A DNA stretch of 64,000 nucleotides from Pelagibacteraceae bacterium AG-349-L17 (GCA_003278805.1 QCDC01000008.1:1-64000); one strand, 5' to 3'. Positions 16,970 through 26,657 are shown, counted from the first letter of the stretch. Numbers and translations are program-made. Notes: generated by a model from the sequence alone, not told the origin.

Positions 16970-17320
16970 ATGTCAGCGAATTTTCATCCTTTAATATATT
17001 TTATTGATTATTTGCTTGGGATCATCATGTGGACTCTTATTGGAAGAGTAGCCATGAATATTTTTCAAAGAGAAGACTCACAGTTTTTTTTCATGAGAGT
17101 ATTTGTGAAATACACCAATCCTCTAATAAAATTATTTAAACCAATAACACCCTCATTTATCATTGGGCCATTGGTTCCCTTATATGTTGCTTGGTTTTTC
17201 TACATGATTAGATTTTATCTAATGCCTTGGATCTTGGGGTATTCGGTGATGGGAATGTTGTCATTTCCTTTAGAGAGTGAAATTTCTAGACAAATTTATC
17301 AATTTTTTAATTCATTTTAA
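16970..17320 (+). CDS. YggT-like integral membrane protein
   Basis: 116 aa. The first hydrophobic stretch is about residues 9-30 and others about 60-95. Between them YTNPLIKLFKPITPSFIIGP resembles the YggT loop (T-P-hydrophobic-K/R-hydrophobic-P-P). The architecture and length are close to the smaller YggT protein at 7429-7719, but identity is low, so this is a probable divergent paralogue. It stands between the symporter terminator and rpe on the plus strand. The function is unknown. Confidence 0.65.
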   Translation: MSANFHPLIYFIDYLLGIIMWTLIGRVAMNIFQREDSQFFFMRVFVKYTNPLIKLFKPITPSFIIGPLVPLYVAWFFYMIRFYLMPWILGYSVMGMLSFPLESEISRQIYQFFNSF

Positions 17321-17354
17321 TTTTTAAAATTGATACTAGTTAATCTGGCAATCA

Positions 17355-18014
17355 ATGAAAAATATACAAATTTCACCATCAATTTTATCAGCTGACTTTA
17401 GTAAATTAGGTTCAGAAATTAAAAGACTCGAAGAAGGTGGAGCTGATATGATTCATGTGGATGTGATGGACGGTCATTTTGTTCCTAATTTAACAATAGG
17501 TCCACCTGTAATTAAAGCTCTTCGAAAGCATTGTTCATTAAAATTTGATGTTCATTTGATGATATCACCAGTCCATAAATACATAGAAGCTTACGCTGAT
17601 GCAGGTGCAGACATAATTACTATTCACCCTGAAGCAACCGATAATTTAGAAAATTCTATTAAAAAAATAAGAGAAAAAAATAAAAAAGTTGGAGTTTCAC
17701 TTAATCCTGAAACCAAAATTGATTTAATTATAAATTTATTAGACCAAATAGATTTAATTTTAATTATGAGTGTAAATCCTGGGTTTGGAGGTCAAAAATT
17801 TATGCCAGAAGTTTTAAATAAAATTAAAGATCTAAAAAAAATAAGAGAGCAAAAAAAGATAGATTTTGACATAGAAATTGATGGTGGGATTAATTTTGAT
17901 AATTGCAAAAGTGCAATTGAGGCTGGTGCAAACATTCTTGTTTCAGGTACTACGGTATTCAAAAGTAATGATGGAGATATAAAAAAAAATATTAATTTAT
18001 TAAAATTAAAATAA
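17355..18014 (+). CDS. rpe: ribulose-phosphate 3-epimerase
   Basis: 219 aa TIM-barrel enzyme interconverting ribulose 5-phosphate and xylulose 5-phosphate. Signatures: ISPSILSADFSKLGSE, MIHVDVMDGHFVPNLTIGP (metal His/Asp), FDVHLM, IITIHPEA, MSVNPGFGGQKF, IEIDGGIN and LVSGTTVFK. Complete length. It heads a plus-strand run rpe-heparinase-like-purH with tiny gaps, an arrangement I recall from other alphaproteobacteria. Confidence 0.97.
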   Translation: MKNIQISPSILSADFSKLGSEIKRLEEGGADMIHVDVMDGHFVPNLTIGPPVIKALRKHCSLKFDVHLMISPVHKYIEAYADAGADIITIHPEATDNLENSIKKIREKNKKVGVSLNPETKIDLIINLLDQIDLILIMSVNPGFGGQKFMPEVLNKIKDLKKIREQKKIDFDIEIDGGINFDNCKSAIEAGANILVSGTTVFKSNDGDIKKNINLLKLK

Positions 18015-18018
18015 GTTA

Positions 18019-19644
18019 ATGATTAATACAAATTCCTTAGGCATCTTAGGTCAATTTTATTTTAATATAAAAGAAAGTTTTAAATCAATTTATCAAAATT
18101 CAAATTTTTACGAAAAAAAAATATCAAAAACTTTTGAAAATAGTTTTGAATACAAACCTAGTCCTCATTTACTTTCATCTATAATTAAATACCAAAGTAA
18201 AAAATATAAAATTGAAGATTTTGCTATAGAGTCAATTTGGCAAAACAAATTAAGTCCTAAAGATTATGAAAAATTAAATAATTTTTTTTGGTTCTTTAGT
18301 TTAGATTTAAAATCCTCCAAAAAAATTACACAAACAGTTATAAAAAATTGGATTTCAAATAACTCTAAATATCAAAAAAGAAGTTGGGAATTTGATTTAA
18401 CAGCAAAAAGAATTATTTCATGGTTATCAAATCATCAACTAACATATGAAGATAGTGATCAAGAATACAGAACTACTTTTGATCACATGATACAAAAGCA
18501 AACTAATCATTTATTAAATGAAATAAAAAATTCAAAAGAAGTAGAAAATAAGATGATTGGGTGTGCTGCAATAATTTTGACTGGTTTAGCTTATAAGAAT
18601 GAAAGACAATATCTTACTTACGGATTAAATTTATTAAAAAATATAATTAAATCCTCAATTGATAATCAGGGTTTTACAAAATCAAGAAATATCAGACAAT
18701 TAATATTTTATTTAAAATATTTTATAATAATTAGAGAGTGGTTTAAAGAATCTCAGAGTTTAATTCCTGAATATATTGATGAAACTATCTACTATTTAGG
18801 CTCAAGTTACGCTTTCATTTGGCAAAATATTAAACAAGATATTTTTTTTAATGGTAACTATTCTTCTGATAATAACGAATTTGATCAATACTTGAAAAGG
18901 TTTGGTTACACTTTTAAAAATCAAATTAATGAACTAGGCGGTTATTCAATACTAAAAAATAAAAAAATAATTCTTACTGCCGATATTGGATCTAGCCCTA
19001 ACAAAATATTTTCTGACAACTATCAAGCAGGAGCTTTATCATTTGAAATATTTTCTAATGATAAAAAATTAATTTCTAATGCTGGTTACTATCCAGACAA
19101 AAATAATAAATTTAACAAATTATCAAAAAGCACAGCTTTACATTGTACATTAAGCATTGAGGATTATTCCTCTTGTAATTTTATTAATCATCAAAAAAAT
19201 TTAATTGTTGATAAAGGACTAAAAGTAACAAAAAAAAATGTAGTTTTTGAAAATAATTATTGGAAAATATCAGGTACACATGATGGATATTTAATTAAAT
19301 TTGGGGCCATTTATGAGAGGGAAATTGAGTTCTACCCAGAACAAATGAAATTTATTGGTTATGATAAGTTGTTTAGAAAAAATCCAAGTAAAGAAATTAA
19401 ATTTGATATTAGATTTCATCTTGATCCAAACTCAAAAGTAATGAAAACACAAGATAACAAATCAATACTAATTGAATTAGATGAAGAAGGTTGGAAATTT
19501 AGTTGCGATAACTTTGATATTAATATTGATAATGGTTTATATTTCGGTAATAAAAATTCATATAAAGAAAACCAAAATATTTTTATCTCAGGTATGAACA
19601 ATGAAAAAGAACAGGTAATAAAATGGGAGATAAGTAAATTGTAA
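18019..19644 (+). CDS. heparinase II/III family protein
   Basis: 541 aa. The N-terminal half is alpha-helical (toroid-like, WQNKLSPKDYEKLNNFFWF, RSWEFDLTAKRIISW), and the C-terminal half, from about residue 300, is beta-rich with LGGYSILKNKKIILTADIG, AGALSFEIFSNDKKLISN and STALHCTLSIEDYSSC. This matches the heparinase II/III-like family often encoded immediately upstream of purH in alphaproteobacteria. Known members are polysaccharide lyases, but in this genomic position the role is not established. There is no obvious signal peptide. The final A of its TAA is the first base of the purH ATG. Confidence 0.85.
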   Translation: MINTNSLGILGQFYFNIKESFKSIYQNSNFYEKKISKTFENSFEYKPSPHLLSSIIKYQSKKYKIEDFAIESIWQNKLSPKDYEKLNNFFWFFSLDLKSSKKITQTVIKNWISNNSKYQKRSWEFDLTAKRIISWLSNHQLTYEDSDQEYRTTFDHMIQKQTNHLLNEIKNSKEVENKMIGCAAIILTGLAYKNERQYLTYGLNLLKNIIKSSIDNQGFTKSRNIRQLIFYLKYFIIIREWFKESQSLIPEYIDETIYYLGSSYAFIWQNIKQDIFFNGNYSSDNNEFDQYLKRFGYTFKNQINELGGYSILKNKKIILTADIGSSPNKIFSDNYQAGALSFEIFSNDKKLISNAGYYPDKNNKFNKLSKSTALHCTLSIEDYSSCNFINHQKNLIVDKGLKVTKKNVVFENNYWKISGTHDGYLIKFGAIYEREIEFYPEQMKFIGYDKLFRKNPSKEIKFDIRFHLDPNSKVMKTQDNKSILIELDEEGWKFSCDNFDINIDNGLYFGNKNSYKENQNIFISGMNNEKEQVIKWEISKL

Positions 19645-21182
19645 TGATGAAAAAAATTAAAACAGCTCTCATCTCTGTATCTGATAAGAATAACTTAAAA
19701 CCATTATTAAATATTTTAAAAAAGAACAAAATTAAAATAATTAGCTCGGGTGGTACTTATAAAGAGATTAAAAGATTAAAATTTAATTGTTTAGAAGTGT
19801 CTGATTTTACTAATTCCCCTGAAATTTTAGAGGGTAGAGTAAAAACTCTTCATCCAAAAATACATGCAGGGATTTTAAATAAAAGAGAAAAAAAATCTCA
19901 CTTAAAAGATCTTAAAGATAATAATTTTGAGAATATTGATTTAGTCATAGTTAATTTTTATCCATTTGAGAACACTCTTAAAAAAACGAATAATCATCAA
20001 AAAATTATAGAAAATATAGATGTAGGTGGTCCTACTATGGTTAGATCTGCGGCAAAAAACTATAATGATGTAGCTGTAATAACTTCTTCAAATCAGTATG
20101 AGGAATTAATTCAAGAACTAAAAAAATTCAAGGGATCTACTACTTTAAATTTTAGAGAAAAACTATCAAAAATAGCGTTTGCTGAGACGGCGTATTATGA
20201 CTCTGTGATTTCAAACTATTTTAACAAAAAAACAAATACTATTTTCCCTAGGAAAAAAATTTTTCATGGAAATCTAATAGGGCAACTTAGATACGGTGAA
20301 AATCCTCACCAATTAAGTGCAATTTATTCAAGTGGTTCAAATATTAACTTGAAACAAATTCATGGAAAACAGCTTAGTTATAACAATTATAATGACATAT
20401 TTAGCGCTCTAACTATTTCAAGATCTTTACCAAAAGGGAAAGGAACAGTCATAGTTAAGCACGCAAACCCATGTGGAGTTTCTGCTAAAAATGATCATTT
20501 AGAGAGTTATAAGTCCGCTCTTTCTTGCGACCCTGTAAGTGCTTTTGGTGGAATAGTTTCTTGTAATTTTAAAATTACGACTAATTTGGCTATTGAATTA
20601 AATAAGTTATTTTTAGAGGTAATAATTGCAAATGGTTTCGATAGCAATGCAATTAAAATATTAAAAGCTAAAAAAAACTTAAGATTGATTGATGGAACAA
20701 ATTACACATCAAGAGAACTTTTTAAGTTTATATCATTTAATCAAGTTATAATGATACAATCAGAGGATTTAAATATATTTAATAAAAAAAATTTTAAAGT
20801 TGTATCAAAACGAAAACCAACATCTAAACAATTTAAAGATCTTATTTTTGCTTTTAATGTATGCAGGTATGTAAAATCAAATGCAATAGTATTAGCATCT
20901 AATGAAGCTACTGTTGGTATTGGTTCTGGTCAACCAAGTAGACTAGATAGTTGCAAAATAGCAATAAATAAAATGAAAAAATTTAATCTTCAGACTGATA
21001 ATTTAGTAGCAGCCTCAGACGCATTTTTTCCTTTTGTAGATGGTATCGAAAAATTAGTTCAATCAGGTGTTAGAGCTGTTGTTCAGCCATCCGGATCATT
21101 AAGGGATAAAGAAATAATAAACTTCGCAAATAAAACTGATACGGTGCTTGTTTTTTCAAAAACAAGACACTTTAGACATTAG
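19644..21182 (+). CDS. purH: bifunctional AICAR formyltransferase / IMP cyclohydrolase PurH
   Basis: 512 aa, performing the last two steps of de novo IMP synthesis. The IMP cyclohydrolase (MGS-like) domain comes first: TALISVSDKNNLKPLL, SSGGTYKEI, EILEGRVKTLHPKIHAGIL, NFYPFE and NIDVGGPTMVRSAAKN. The transformylase domain begins near 200: GQLRYGENPHQ, KHANPCGVS, SAFGGIVS, GIGSGQPSRLDS, ASDAFFPFVDG and RHFRH at the C-terminus. ATG at 19644 overlaps the previous TAA; a second ATG follows directly. It overlaps the convergent phhB stop by 11 bases. Confidence 0.97.
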   Translation: MMKKIKTALISVSDKNNLKPLLNILKKNKIKIISSGGTYKEIKRLKFNCLEVSDFTNSPEILEGRVKTLHPKIHAGILNKREKKSHLKDLKDNNFENIDLVIVNFYPFENTLKKTNNHQKIIENIDVGGPTMVRSAAKNYNDVAVITSSNQYEELIQELKKFKGSTTLNFREKLSKIAFAETAYYDSVISNYFNKKTNTIFPRKKIFHGNLIGQLRYGENPHQLSAIYSSGSNINLKQIHGKQLSYNNYNDIFSALTISRSLPKGKGTVIVKHANPCGVSAKNDHLESYKSALSCDPVSAFGGIVSCNFKITTNLAIELNKLFLEVIIANGFDSNAIKILKAKKNLRLIDGTNYTSRELFKFISFNQVIMIQSEDLNIFNKKNFKVVSKRKPTSKQFKDLIFAFNVCRYVKSNAIVLASNEATVGIGSGQPSRLDSCKIAINKMKKFNLQTDNLVAASDAFFPFVDGIEKLVQSGVRAVVQPSGSLRDKEIINFANKTDTVLVFSKTRHFRH

Positions 21183-21516
21183 ATATTTTATCTATTTTTG
21201 CAGCAAGAATAAAATCACTCTCAGCCAGACCTTTTATCGCATGCGTAAATATTTTAATTCTCGCATAACCCCATCCAAACCATAGATCAGGATGATGACC
21301 TTCGGCCTCAGCTATCTCTCCAACTTTATTGACAAATTCCTGACTTTTAGAAAAATTATCAAATTTAAAATTCTTGATCAAATGAAAGCCGTCAATTTTA
21401 TCCTCTAAAACTTCCCAGCCATCAACTTTTTTAAGATATTTATGTATCTCCTCAGCATTAAATGGGGGGATATTTCCTTCACAAGGAACACACTTTTTAT
21501 TAGCTAAATCACTCAT
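21172..21516 (-). CDS. phhB: 4a-hydroxytetrahydrobiopterin dehydratase (pterin carbinolamine dehydratase)
   Basis: 114 aa. It recycles the 4a-hydroxy pterin cofactor after aromatic hydroxylation. Signatures: CVPCEGNIPPFNAEEI at the N-terminus, WEVLEDK, FKFDNFSKSQEFVNKVGEIAE, EGHHPDLWFGWGYARI (catalytic His-His-Pro) and KIFTHAIKGLAESD. Length is typical. It is convergent with purH, sharing 11 bases at the 3' ends, and is next to tRNA-Gly. Whether a phenylalanine hydroxylase exists elsewhere cannot be seen. Confidence 0.93.
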   Translation of the reverse strand: MSDLANKKCVPCEGNIPPFNAEEIHKYLKKVDGWEVLEDKIDGFHLIKNFKFDNFSKSQEFVNKVGEIAEAEGHHPDLWFGWGYARIKIFTHAIKGLAESDFILAAKIDKISNV

Positions 21517-21526
21517 AATTTTTTTT

Positions 21527-21601
21527 TGGAGCGGGCAAAGGGGGTCGAACCCTCGACCTTCTCGTTGGCAACGAGACGCTCTACCACTGAGCTATGCCCG
21601 C
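21527..21601 (-). tRNA. tRNA-Gly (anticodon GCC)
   Basis: Read on the minus strand, the gene folds into a cloverleaf: acceptor GCGGGCA/TGCCCGC (7 bp), D-arm GCTC...GAGC with AGTGGTA loop, anticodon arm TCTCG-TTGCCAA-CGAGA giving anticodon GCC at 21567-21569, and T-arm GAGGG-TTCGACC-CCCTT with one G-T wobble. The discriminator T is followed by an encoded CCA. Only 10 bases separate it from the phhB start on the same strand. Confidence 0.97.
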
Positions 21602-21739
21602 TTGTTCTATAAGTATTAAAACTATTGCCTTTTTTAGTATTAAGCAAGAGACAAAATAATCAGAAGATAAATTTATTATTTTGGGTTTGTGACAAACTTC
21701 AATACTATTAAAAAAATTTAATATGGTATATTTTGAAAT

Positions 21740-22384
21740 ATGAAAAAAGAAGATCTTCCAAATAAAATACCAGTATTTCCCCTGAGCAATTTTATAATAT
21801 TTCCAAAAACTACTGTGCCATTAAATATATTCGAACCACGTTATATAGATATGATAAATGATAGTATGAAATCGAATAAATTGATTGGAATGATTCAACC
21901 AAAAACTTCGAATATTAAACAAACTAAACCTGAATTACATGAAGTTGGTTGTCTAGGAAAAATCACCAGTTTTAGAGAAACTGAAGATGGGAGGTTTTTA
22001 ATTGAAATTAAAGGTTTAATTAGGTTTAGAAAAATTACAGAGTTGAGTACAGAAAATAAATACAGAGTTTTAGAAGTAGATTTTAAAAATTTCTATCAAG
22101 ACCTAGAAGACAAAAAAGAGAATTTAAAATTTTCTGATCTTGAGTTGATTTTTAAAGATTTGAAATCATTATTTGAAAAAAGAGGATTTATAATTAATTG
22201 GAAAGCCCTAGAAAAGCAAAGTCTAGATGAAACAATTAATGCACTTGCTATGGCATCACCGTTTTCTTTAGAGGAAAAACAAGTTCTGCTAGAAGCGCAA
22301 AATTTAGATAATAGAAAAGAAAAAATTTCTCAGATTTTAAGCACTTATACTTTTGATAATTTTGATAACACAACGATTCAATAA
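21740..22384 (+). CDS. LON substrate-binding domain protein (orphan Lon N-domain)
   Basis: 214 aa. The N-terminal IPVFPLSNFIIFPKTTVPLNIFEPRYIDMINDSM is split by residue count but clearly matches the first strands of the Lon N-domain. GCLGKITSFRETEDGRFLIEIKG follows, then a helical C-terminal part. There is no AAA+ or protease domain, so it is not Lon itself. Stand-alone members are common in alphaproteobacteria and may bind unfolded or damaged proteins. It lies on its own after the 138-base gap beyond tRNA-Gly and runs convergently into the UbiH-like gene, one base apart. Confidence 0.87.
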   Translation: MKKEDLPNKIPVFPLSNFIIFPKTTVPLNIFEPRYIDMINDSMKSNKLIGMIQPKTSNIKQTKPELHEVGCLGKITSFRETEDGRFLIEIKGLIRFRKITELSTENKYRVLEVDFKNFYQDLEDKKENLKFSDLELIFKDLKSLFEKRGFIINWKALEKQSLDETINALAMASPFSLEEKQVLLEAQNLDNRKEKISQILSTYTFDNFDNTTIQ

Positions 22385-22385
22385 T

Positions 22386-23462
22386 TTAAAAGTTTATCCC
22401 CTTATCAGCCACTTTGGTAAATAATTTATTTATATAACTGTTTTTACCTAAAATTTTCAAAGATTTGCTTAAAAGATTATTATTTAATTTTCTCTCAAAA
22501 TTAAAAAATTCTTGAACAAAATCAATACTATTTGAAAAAATATAATTTTTATGTTTCAAATTTTTTTCAAATTCATAATTTACAGAACTATCAATAGGCA
22601 AGCCTAAATCTATTTTATTTTTAATAATATTGATAAAAACATTTATATCTCTAATTGTCATATTAAAACCCTGACCGGCAAGTGGATGAATTCTATGTAA
22701 CAAATCACCAAAAGCTAAAATATTATTATGATAATAAGATCTTAAATTAAAAGATTTAAGTGCAAAATTTTCTATCTTCTCAATTTTTGTTATTTTGTAT
22801 TTAATATTATGTTGATTTATAAGATGGATTATTTTTTTCCTATCAACATGCTTTGAATTATGTATTGAATACACAATTGAAGTTTTATTTTTTGATAATG
22901 GTAAAAAAGCAAGTGGCCCAATTTTAGAAAATATTTGAACAGCAATTTGGTTTGAAATAGTTTCATGATTAATGACAGTTGTGTAAGCAGAACTATTATA
23001 AACTTTTTCAATTTTTTTGCTAAAATATTTTTTTGTGAAAATATTATTATATTCAGTATTAACTATTAAATTATATTTTTCTGGTTTTATTGATTTTTTT
23101 TTTGATTTTATTTTTTTAAAATATTTATTTTTAAATAAATTTTTATCTAAAACTTCCAATAATTGGTGATTTTTTATTATTGAAAAAAGTTGTTCATCAC
23201 TATTTTCAAAATTTAATATTTTTTCATTTTTATTTTTATCAGTAAAAATTTCTATTTTTTTTAATTTCCAGCTGATTTTTTCTATATTTGTTATATTCCT
23301 ATTAAAATAATTAAAGTTACTCTTTGAAATACCTATCGTTCTAGAATGATTAATTTTATGATTTTTATTCGATGAAATTAAATCAACAAAAATATTTTGA
23401 TTAACTAAAGCTTTCGCTAAAGTTAAAGCGGTTAAACCGGAGCCAAGTATACAAACCCTCAT
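22386..23462 (-). CDS. UbiH/UbiF-type FAD-dependent hydroxylase, divergent
   Basis: About 358 aa from the ATG at 23462 (MRVCILGSGLTALTLAKAL); an in-frame start 13 codons upstream is unlikely. The N-terminal FAD motif reads GSGLTA rather than GxGxxG. The C-terminal FAD segment LAFGDLLHRIHPLAGQGFNM fits ubiquinone hydroxylases well (GD, HP, AGQG). The middle DG motif is hard to find: YNLIVNTEYNN sits where ADG is expected. The function is probably a ring hydroxylation in ubiquinone synthesis, but the protein is unusually diverged and Lys/Asn-rich. It is divergent from ftsK. Confidence 0.75.
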   Translation of the reverse strand: MRVCILGSGLTALTLAKALVNQNIFVDLISSNKNHKINHSRTIGISKSNFNYFNRNITNIEKISWKLKKIEIFTDKNKNEKILNFENSDEQLFSIIKNHQLLEVLDKNLFKNKYFKKIKSKKKSIKPEKYNLIVNTEYNNIFTKKYFSKKIEKVYNSSAYTTVINHETISNQIAVQIFSKIGPLAFLPLSKNKTSIVYSIHNSKHVDRKKIIHLINQHNIKYKITKIEKIENFALKSFNLRSYYHNNILAFGDLLHRIHPLAGQGFNMTIRDINVFINIIKNKIDLGLPIDSSVNYEFEKNLKHKNYIFSNSIDFVQEFFNFERKLNNNLLSKSLKILGKNSYINKLFTKVADKGINF

Positions 23463-23524
23463 ATTATTTTTAATTTTAACAACAAAAATTAGATGATACA
23501 AAGTGGTAAAATTGATTCATAAAT

Positions 23525-25609
23525 ATGAATATAAAAAAAACAGCTAATTTGTTTGCTAATTTCACAATTAAAAGAATAGCAGAAATTTTAGGGATAACAG
23601 TTTTGAGCGCTGGAGTTTTGTTATTATTGGCATTATTAACCTATTCACCAGAAGATCCAAATTTCATTTTTCCAGAAAACACAAAAATTACAAATATTTT
23701 GGGTTTCCATGGAAGTTTTGTTTCGGATTTATTTTTTCAATCAATAGGCCTTGTTTCATACTTATTCTCATTTACTTTGATTGTAACTGGTATCAACATT
23801 ATTAGAAATAAAGAATTTTTTTTAATAATTGAAAATATATTCTTTGCGATAGTTTATTCTTTACTGGGAACTTTATTTTTTGCACATTTTTATTCGGAAG
23901 CTTTTGCTCTTTATATAAATGGTAATGGAGGCTTTGTTGGTAATTATTTAAATCAAACATTTTTAAATTCAATAATTTTATTCAACGAGGTAATTTTTTA
24001 TTATTTTTTAATCATTTCAAATATTTTTTTATTTTTGATAAGTATAAATTTTCATCCAATAAAATTTTATAAATCAATCAAAAGTTTAAATAAATTTTTT
24101 ACAAAAGAAAAAAGAAAAAATTATACTGATAAAAGTGAATTAATCAGTGAATATATCCCTCAAGAAGAAATAAAAAATCTTATTCAAGAGGATTTACCAT
24201 TTATAAAAGCTGAGAACAAAAGCAAAAATACAACTAGATTTAAATTACCTGAATTAAATTTATTGAAAACTCCTTCTAAAAAAGAGAAAGAAAATTCTGA
24301 AAAAAGTGAAACACAAGATCCTGAATTTTTAGAAAAAATTCTGTTAGACTTTGGCGTTAATGGCAATATCAAGAAAGTAAGCCATGGACCTGTAGTAACT
24401 TTAAATGAATTTGAGCCAGCAGCTGGTGTTAAAGTCTCAAAAATAATTAATTTATCTGATGACATTGCGAGAAATACTAGTTCAGAATCTGCGAGAATAG
24501 CTACAATACCGGGAAGCAACACTGTTGGCATTGAACTGCCAAACAATGTAAGAGAAAATGTTTATTTGGGTGAAATTTTAAACAATCCTGATTTTAAAAA
24601 AAAGGACATTAAATTGCCGATCGCATTAGGAAAAAGTATTTCTGGTAAACCTATAGTCGGAGATTTATCATCAATGCCTCATCTACTGATCGCAGGTACT
24701 ACAGGATCAGGTAAATCTGTCTGCATCAATACTATTATTTTATCTCTTCTCTATCGACATACTCCTGAAAAATGTAAATTTATTTTAATAGATCCAAAAA
24801 TGCTTGAGCTCTCAACATATGAAGGAATTCCACATTTATTGTGTCCAGTAATAACAGAGGCTAAAAAAGCTGCGTCTGTTCTTGGTTGGGTAGTTAAGGA
24901 AATGGAGAGTAGATATAGACTTATGACTAAAGAAGGAGTCAGAAATATCGATAGCTATAATACAAAACACAAACTTCCAATGCCCTATATAGTTGTTGTT
25001 GTTGATGAAATGTCGGATTTAATGTTGGTAGCAGGTAAAGAAATTGAGAACTATATCCAAAAATTATCACAAATGGCTAGAGCAGCAGGGATCCACATCA
25101 TTATGGCTACTCAAAGACCTAGTGTTGATGTAATTACTGGAACAATTAAAGCAAATTTTCCAACTAGGATATCATTTCAAGTCACTTCAAAAATAGATAG
25201 TAGAACAATTTTGGGTGAACAAGGAGCAGAACAATTATTAGGAAAAGGAGATATGCTATATATGTCTTCTGCTAATCGAATAGTAAGAATTCATGCTCCT
25301 TTCGTTTCAGACGGTGAAATTGAACAAATAAACAATTTTTTAAGATCACAGGCTGAGCCTGATTATGTCGATGAAATTTTAAATTTTGCAGATGAAAAGG
25401 AAATAGGTGATAACCAAAATCTAGGTGATAAAGACGAACTCTATCAAAAAGCTTTAGAAATTATAAGATCAGAGGGAAAAGCTTCTACTTCTTTTTTACA
25501 AAGGAAACTCCAAATTGGTTACAACAGAGCTGCGAGAATAATTGATATGATGGAAGCAGATGGAATTGTTAGTAAGGCCAATCACGTTGGTAAAAGAGAT
25601 GTTTTGTGA
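23525..25609 (+). CDS. ftsK: DNA translocase FtsK
   Basis: 694 aa. The N-terminal ~185 residues hold about four membrane helices that tether it at the septum, then a short charged linker (~190-270, shorter than in E. coli). The RecA-like motor follows with GTTGSGKSVCINTI (Walker A, about 398), VVVVDEMSDLM (Walker B), TQRPSVDVITG and GEQGAEQLLGKGDML. The C-terminal winged-helix gamma domain (SFLQRKLQIGYNRAARIID) recognises KOPS. It aligns chromosome dimers for XerCD resolution. The TGATG junction couples it to lolA. Confidence 0.97.
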   Translation: MNIKKTANLFANFTIKRIAEILGITVLSAGVLLLLALLTYSPEDPNFIFPENTKITNILGFHGSFVSDLFFQSIGLVSYLFSFTLIVTGINIIRNKEFFLIIENIFFAIVYSLLGTLFFAHFYSEAFALYINGNGGFVGNYLNQTFLNSIILFNEVIFYYFLIISNIFLFLISINFHPIKFYKSIKSLNKFFTKEKRKNYTDKSELISEYIPQEEIKNLIQEDLPFIKAENKSKNTTRFKLPELNLLKTPSKKEKENSEKSETQDPEFLEKILLDFGVNGNIKKVSHGPVVTLNEFEPAAGVKVSKIINLSDDIARNTSSESARIATIPGSNTVGIELPNNVRENVYLGEILNNPDFKKKDIKLPIALGKSISGKPIVGDLSSMPHLLIAGTTGSGKSVCINTIILSLLYRHTPEKCKFILIDPKMLELSTYEGIPHLLCPVITEAKKAASVLGWVVKEMESRYRLMTKEGVRNIDSYNTKHKLPMPYIVVVVDEMSDLMLVAGKEIENYIQKLSQMARAAGIHIIMATQRPSVDVITGTIKANFPTRISFQVTSKIDSRTILGEQGAEQLLGKGDMLYMSSANRIVRIHAPFVSDGEIEQINNFLRSQAEPDYVDEILNFADEKEIGDNQNLGDKDELYQKALEIIRSEGKASTSFLQRKLQIGYNRAARIIDMMEADGIVSKANHVGKRDVL

Positions 25610-26157
25610 TGTTAAAATTGTATTTAATTATAATTTTCTTTGTTTTAACATTTAATTCAAATGCAGAAATAAAAGAGAAAATTATTCAAAACCTTAAGAA
25701 TACAAAAAATTTAGATTTTAAATTTGAACAAAATGTTAATGGAAAAATAGAGAATGGTAATTGTACGATAGAATATCCAAAAAAAATATTTTGTGAATAT
25801 GCAAGAAGTAATAATAAAATTTTAGTTTCAAATGGAAAATCTTTAGTTATTAAAACTATTTCGAGTTATTATCGGTATCCTTTAGAAAAAACACCCTTAA
25901 ATGTTATTTTAGATAAAAATATACTAATCAACAAAATTAAATTTTTAAAGGGACGAACAATCGATAATAATCTAATTAATTTTACAATTTTAGAAAATAA
26001 TAACGAGATAAATATTTTTTTTGACAAACAAACATACGATTTAATTGGTTGGCAAAACAAAGACATGTACCAAAATTTTAATATTATCTTTCTTTCATCT
26101 ATAAGAAAAAATAGAGTGCTGTCTAAGAATTTATTTAATATACCTGCTCAAAATTAA
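25609..26157 (+). CDS. lolA: outer-membrane lipoprotein carrier protein LolA
   Basis: 182 aa. The start is the ATG at 25609, overlapping the ftsK TGA (TGATG); a GTG one codon earlier is less likely. The signal peptide (LKLYLIIIFFVLTFNSNA) is followed by a beta-rich periplasmic body: NLKNTKNLDFKFEQNVNGK, YPKKIFCEYA, LVSNGKSLVIK and LDKNILINKI match LolA of alphaproteobacteria, which ferries lipoproteins from LolCDE to the outer membrane. The ftsK-lolA order is also typical of alphaproteobacteria. It converges with a GNAT gene, overlapping by 4 bases. Confidence 0.88.
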   Translation: MLKLYLIIIFFVLTFNSNAEIKEKIIQNLKNTKNLDFKFEQNVNGKIENGNCTIEYPKKIFCEYARSNNKILVSNGKSLVIKTISSYYRYPLEKTPLNVILDKNILINKIKFLKGRTIDNNLINFTILENNNEINIFFDKQTYDLIGWQNKDMYQNFNIIFLSSIRKNRVLSKNLFNIPAQN

Positions 26158-26657
26158 ATGTTTAATATTTCAGTCTTAAATATTTTCATGCCCCTTGAAA
26201 TATAATTATTTAAAGCATTTTTGTGATCTAGAGAACAAGTATGTACCCAAACTCGTTTGGCATTCTTAGTAAAGGATTTTTTAATAGCTTCTGATAATAA
26301 AAAAGATCCTAATTTTTTATTTTGATATTCTTCTAAAATTCCAAAATATGCGATTTCTATTTCATTATTTTCTGGATGAAAAATTAATTCAAAAAATCCT
26401 ACCAAATCATCTTTATATTTAAAAACGAATGAATTAACATTTTTCGATGAAACATAATTAATCCATTTTTCTTCTGACCAAGTAAGTCTATCTACCCACT
26501 TGTGTTTTTTACCAATATTTTTATAAAAAAATTTATTAAGTTGAAAATTAATTGGATTTATTAAACTTAAAGTATAATCTTTAGAGGGTTTGTTTCCTTC
26601 GATTAGATCTTGAAGTGAATTAATTTCTAAGTAATTTCTTTTAACTACTTCTGTCAC
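26154..26657 (-). CDS. GNAT family N-acetyltransferase
   Basis: 167 aa. The acetyl-CoA-binding motif A region is FGILEEYQNKKLGSFLLSEA (about 103-122), preceded by FVFKYKDDLVGFFELIFHPE (strands 2-4) and followed by VWVHTCSLDHKNALNNYISR and GMKIFKTE (motif B). The acceptor substrate is unknown. It is the last gene of the his/HIT run on the minus strand, with a 4-base overlap to the HIT gene. Confidence 0.83.
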   Translation of the reverse strand: MTEVVKRNYLEINSLQDLIEGNKPSKDYTLSLINPINFQLNKFFYKNIGKKHKWVDRLTWSEEKWINYVSSKNVNSFVFKYKDDLVGFFELIFHPENNEIEIAYFGILEEYQNKKLGSFLLSEAIKKSFTKNAKRVWVHTCSLDHKNALNNYISRGMKIFKTEILNI

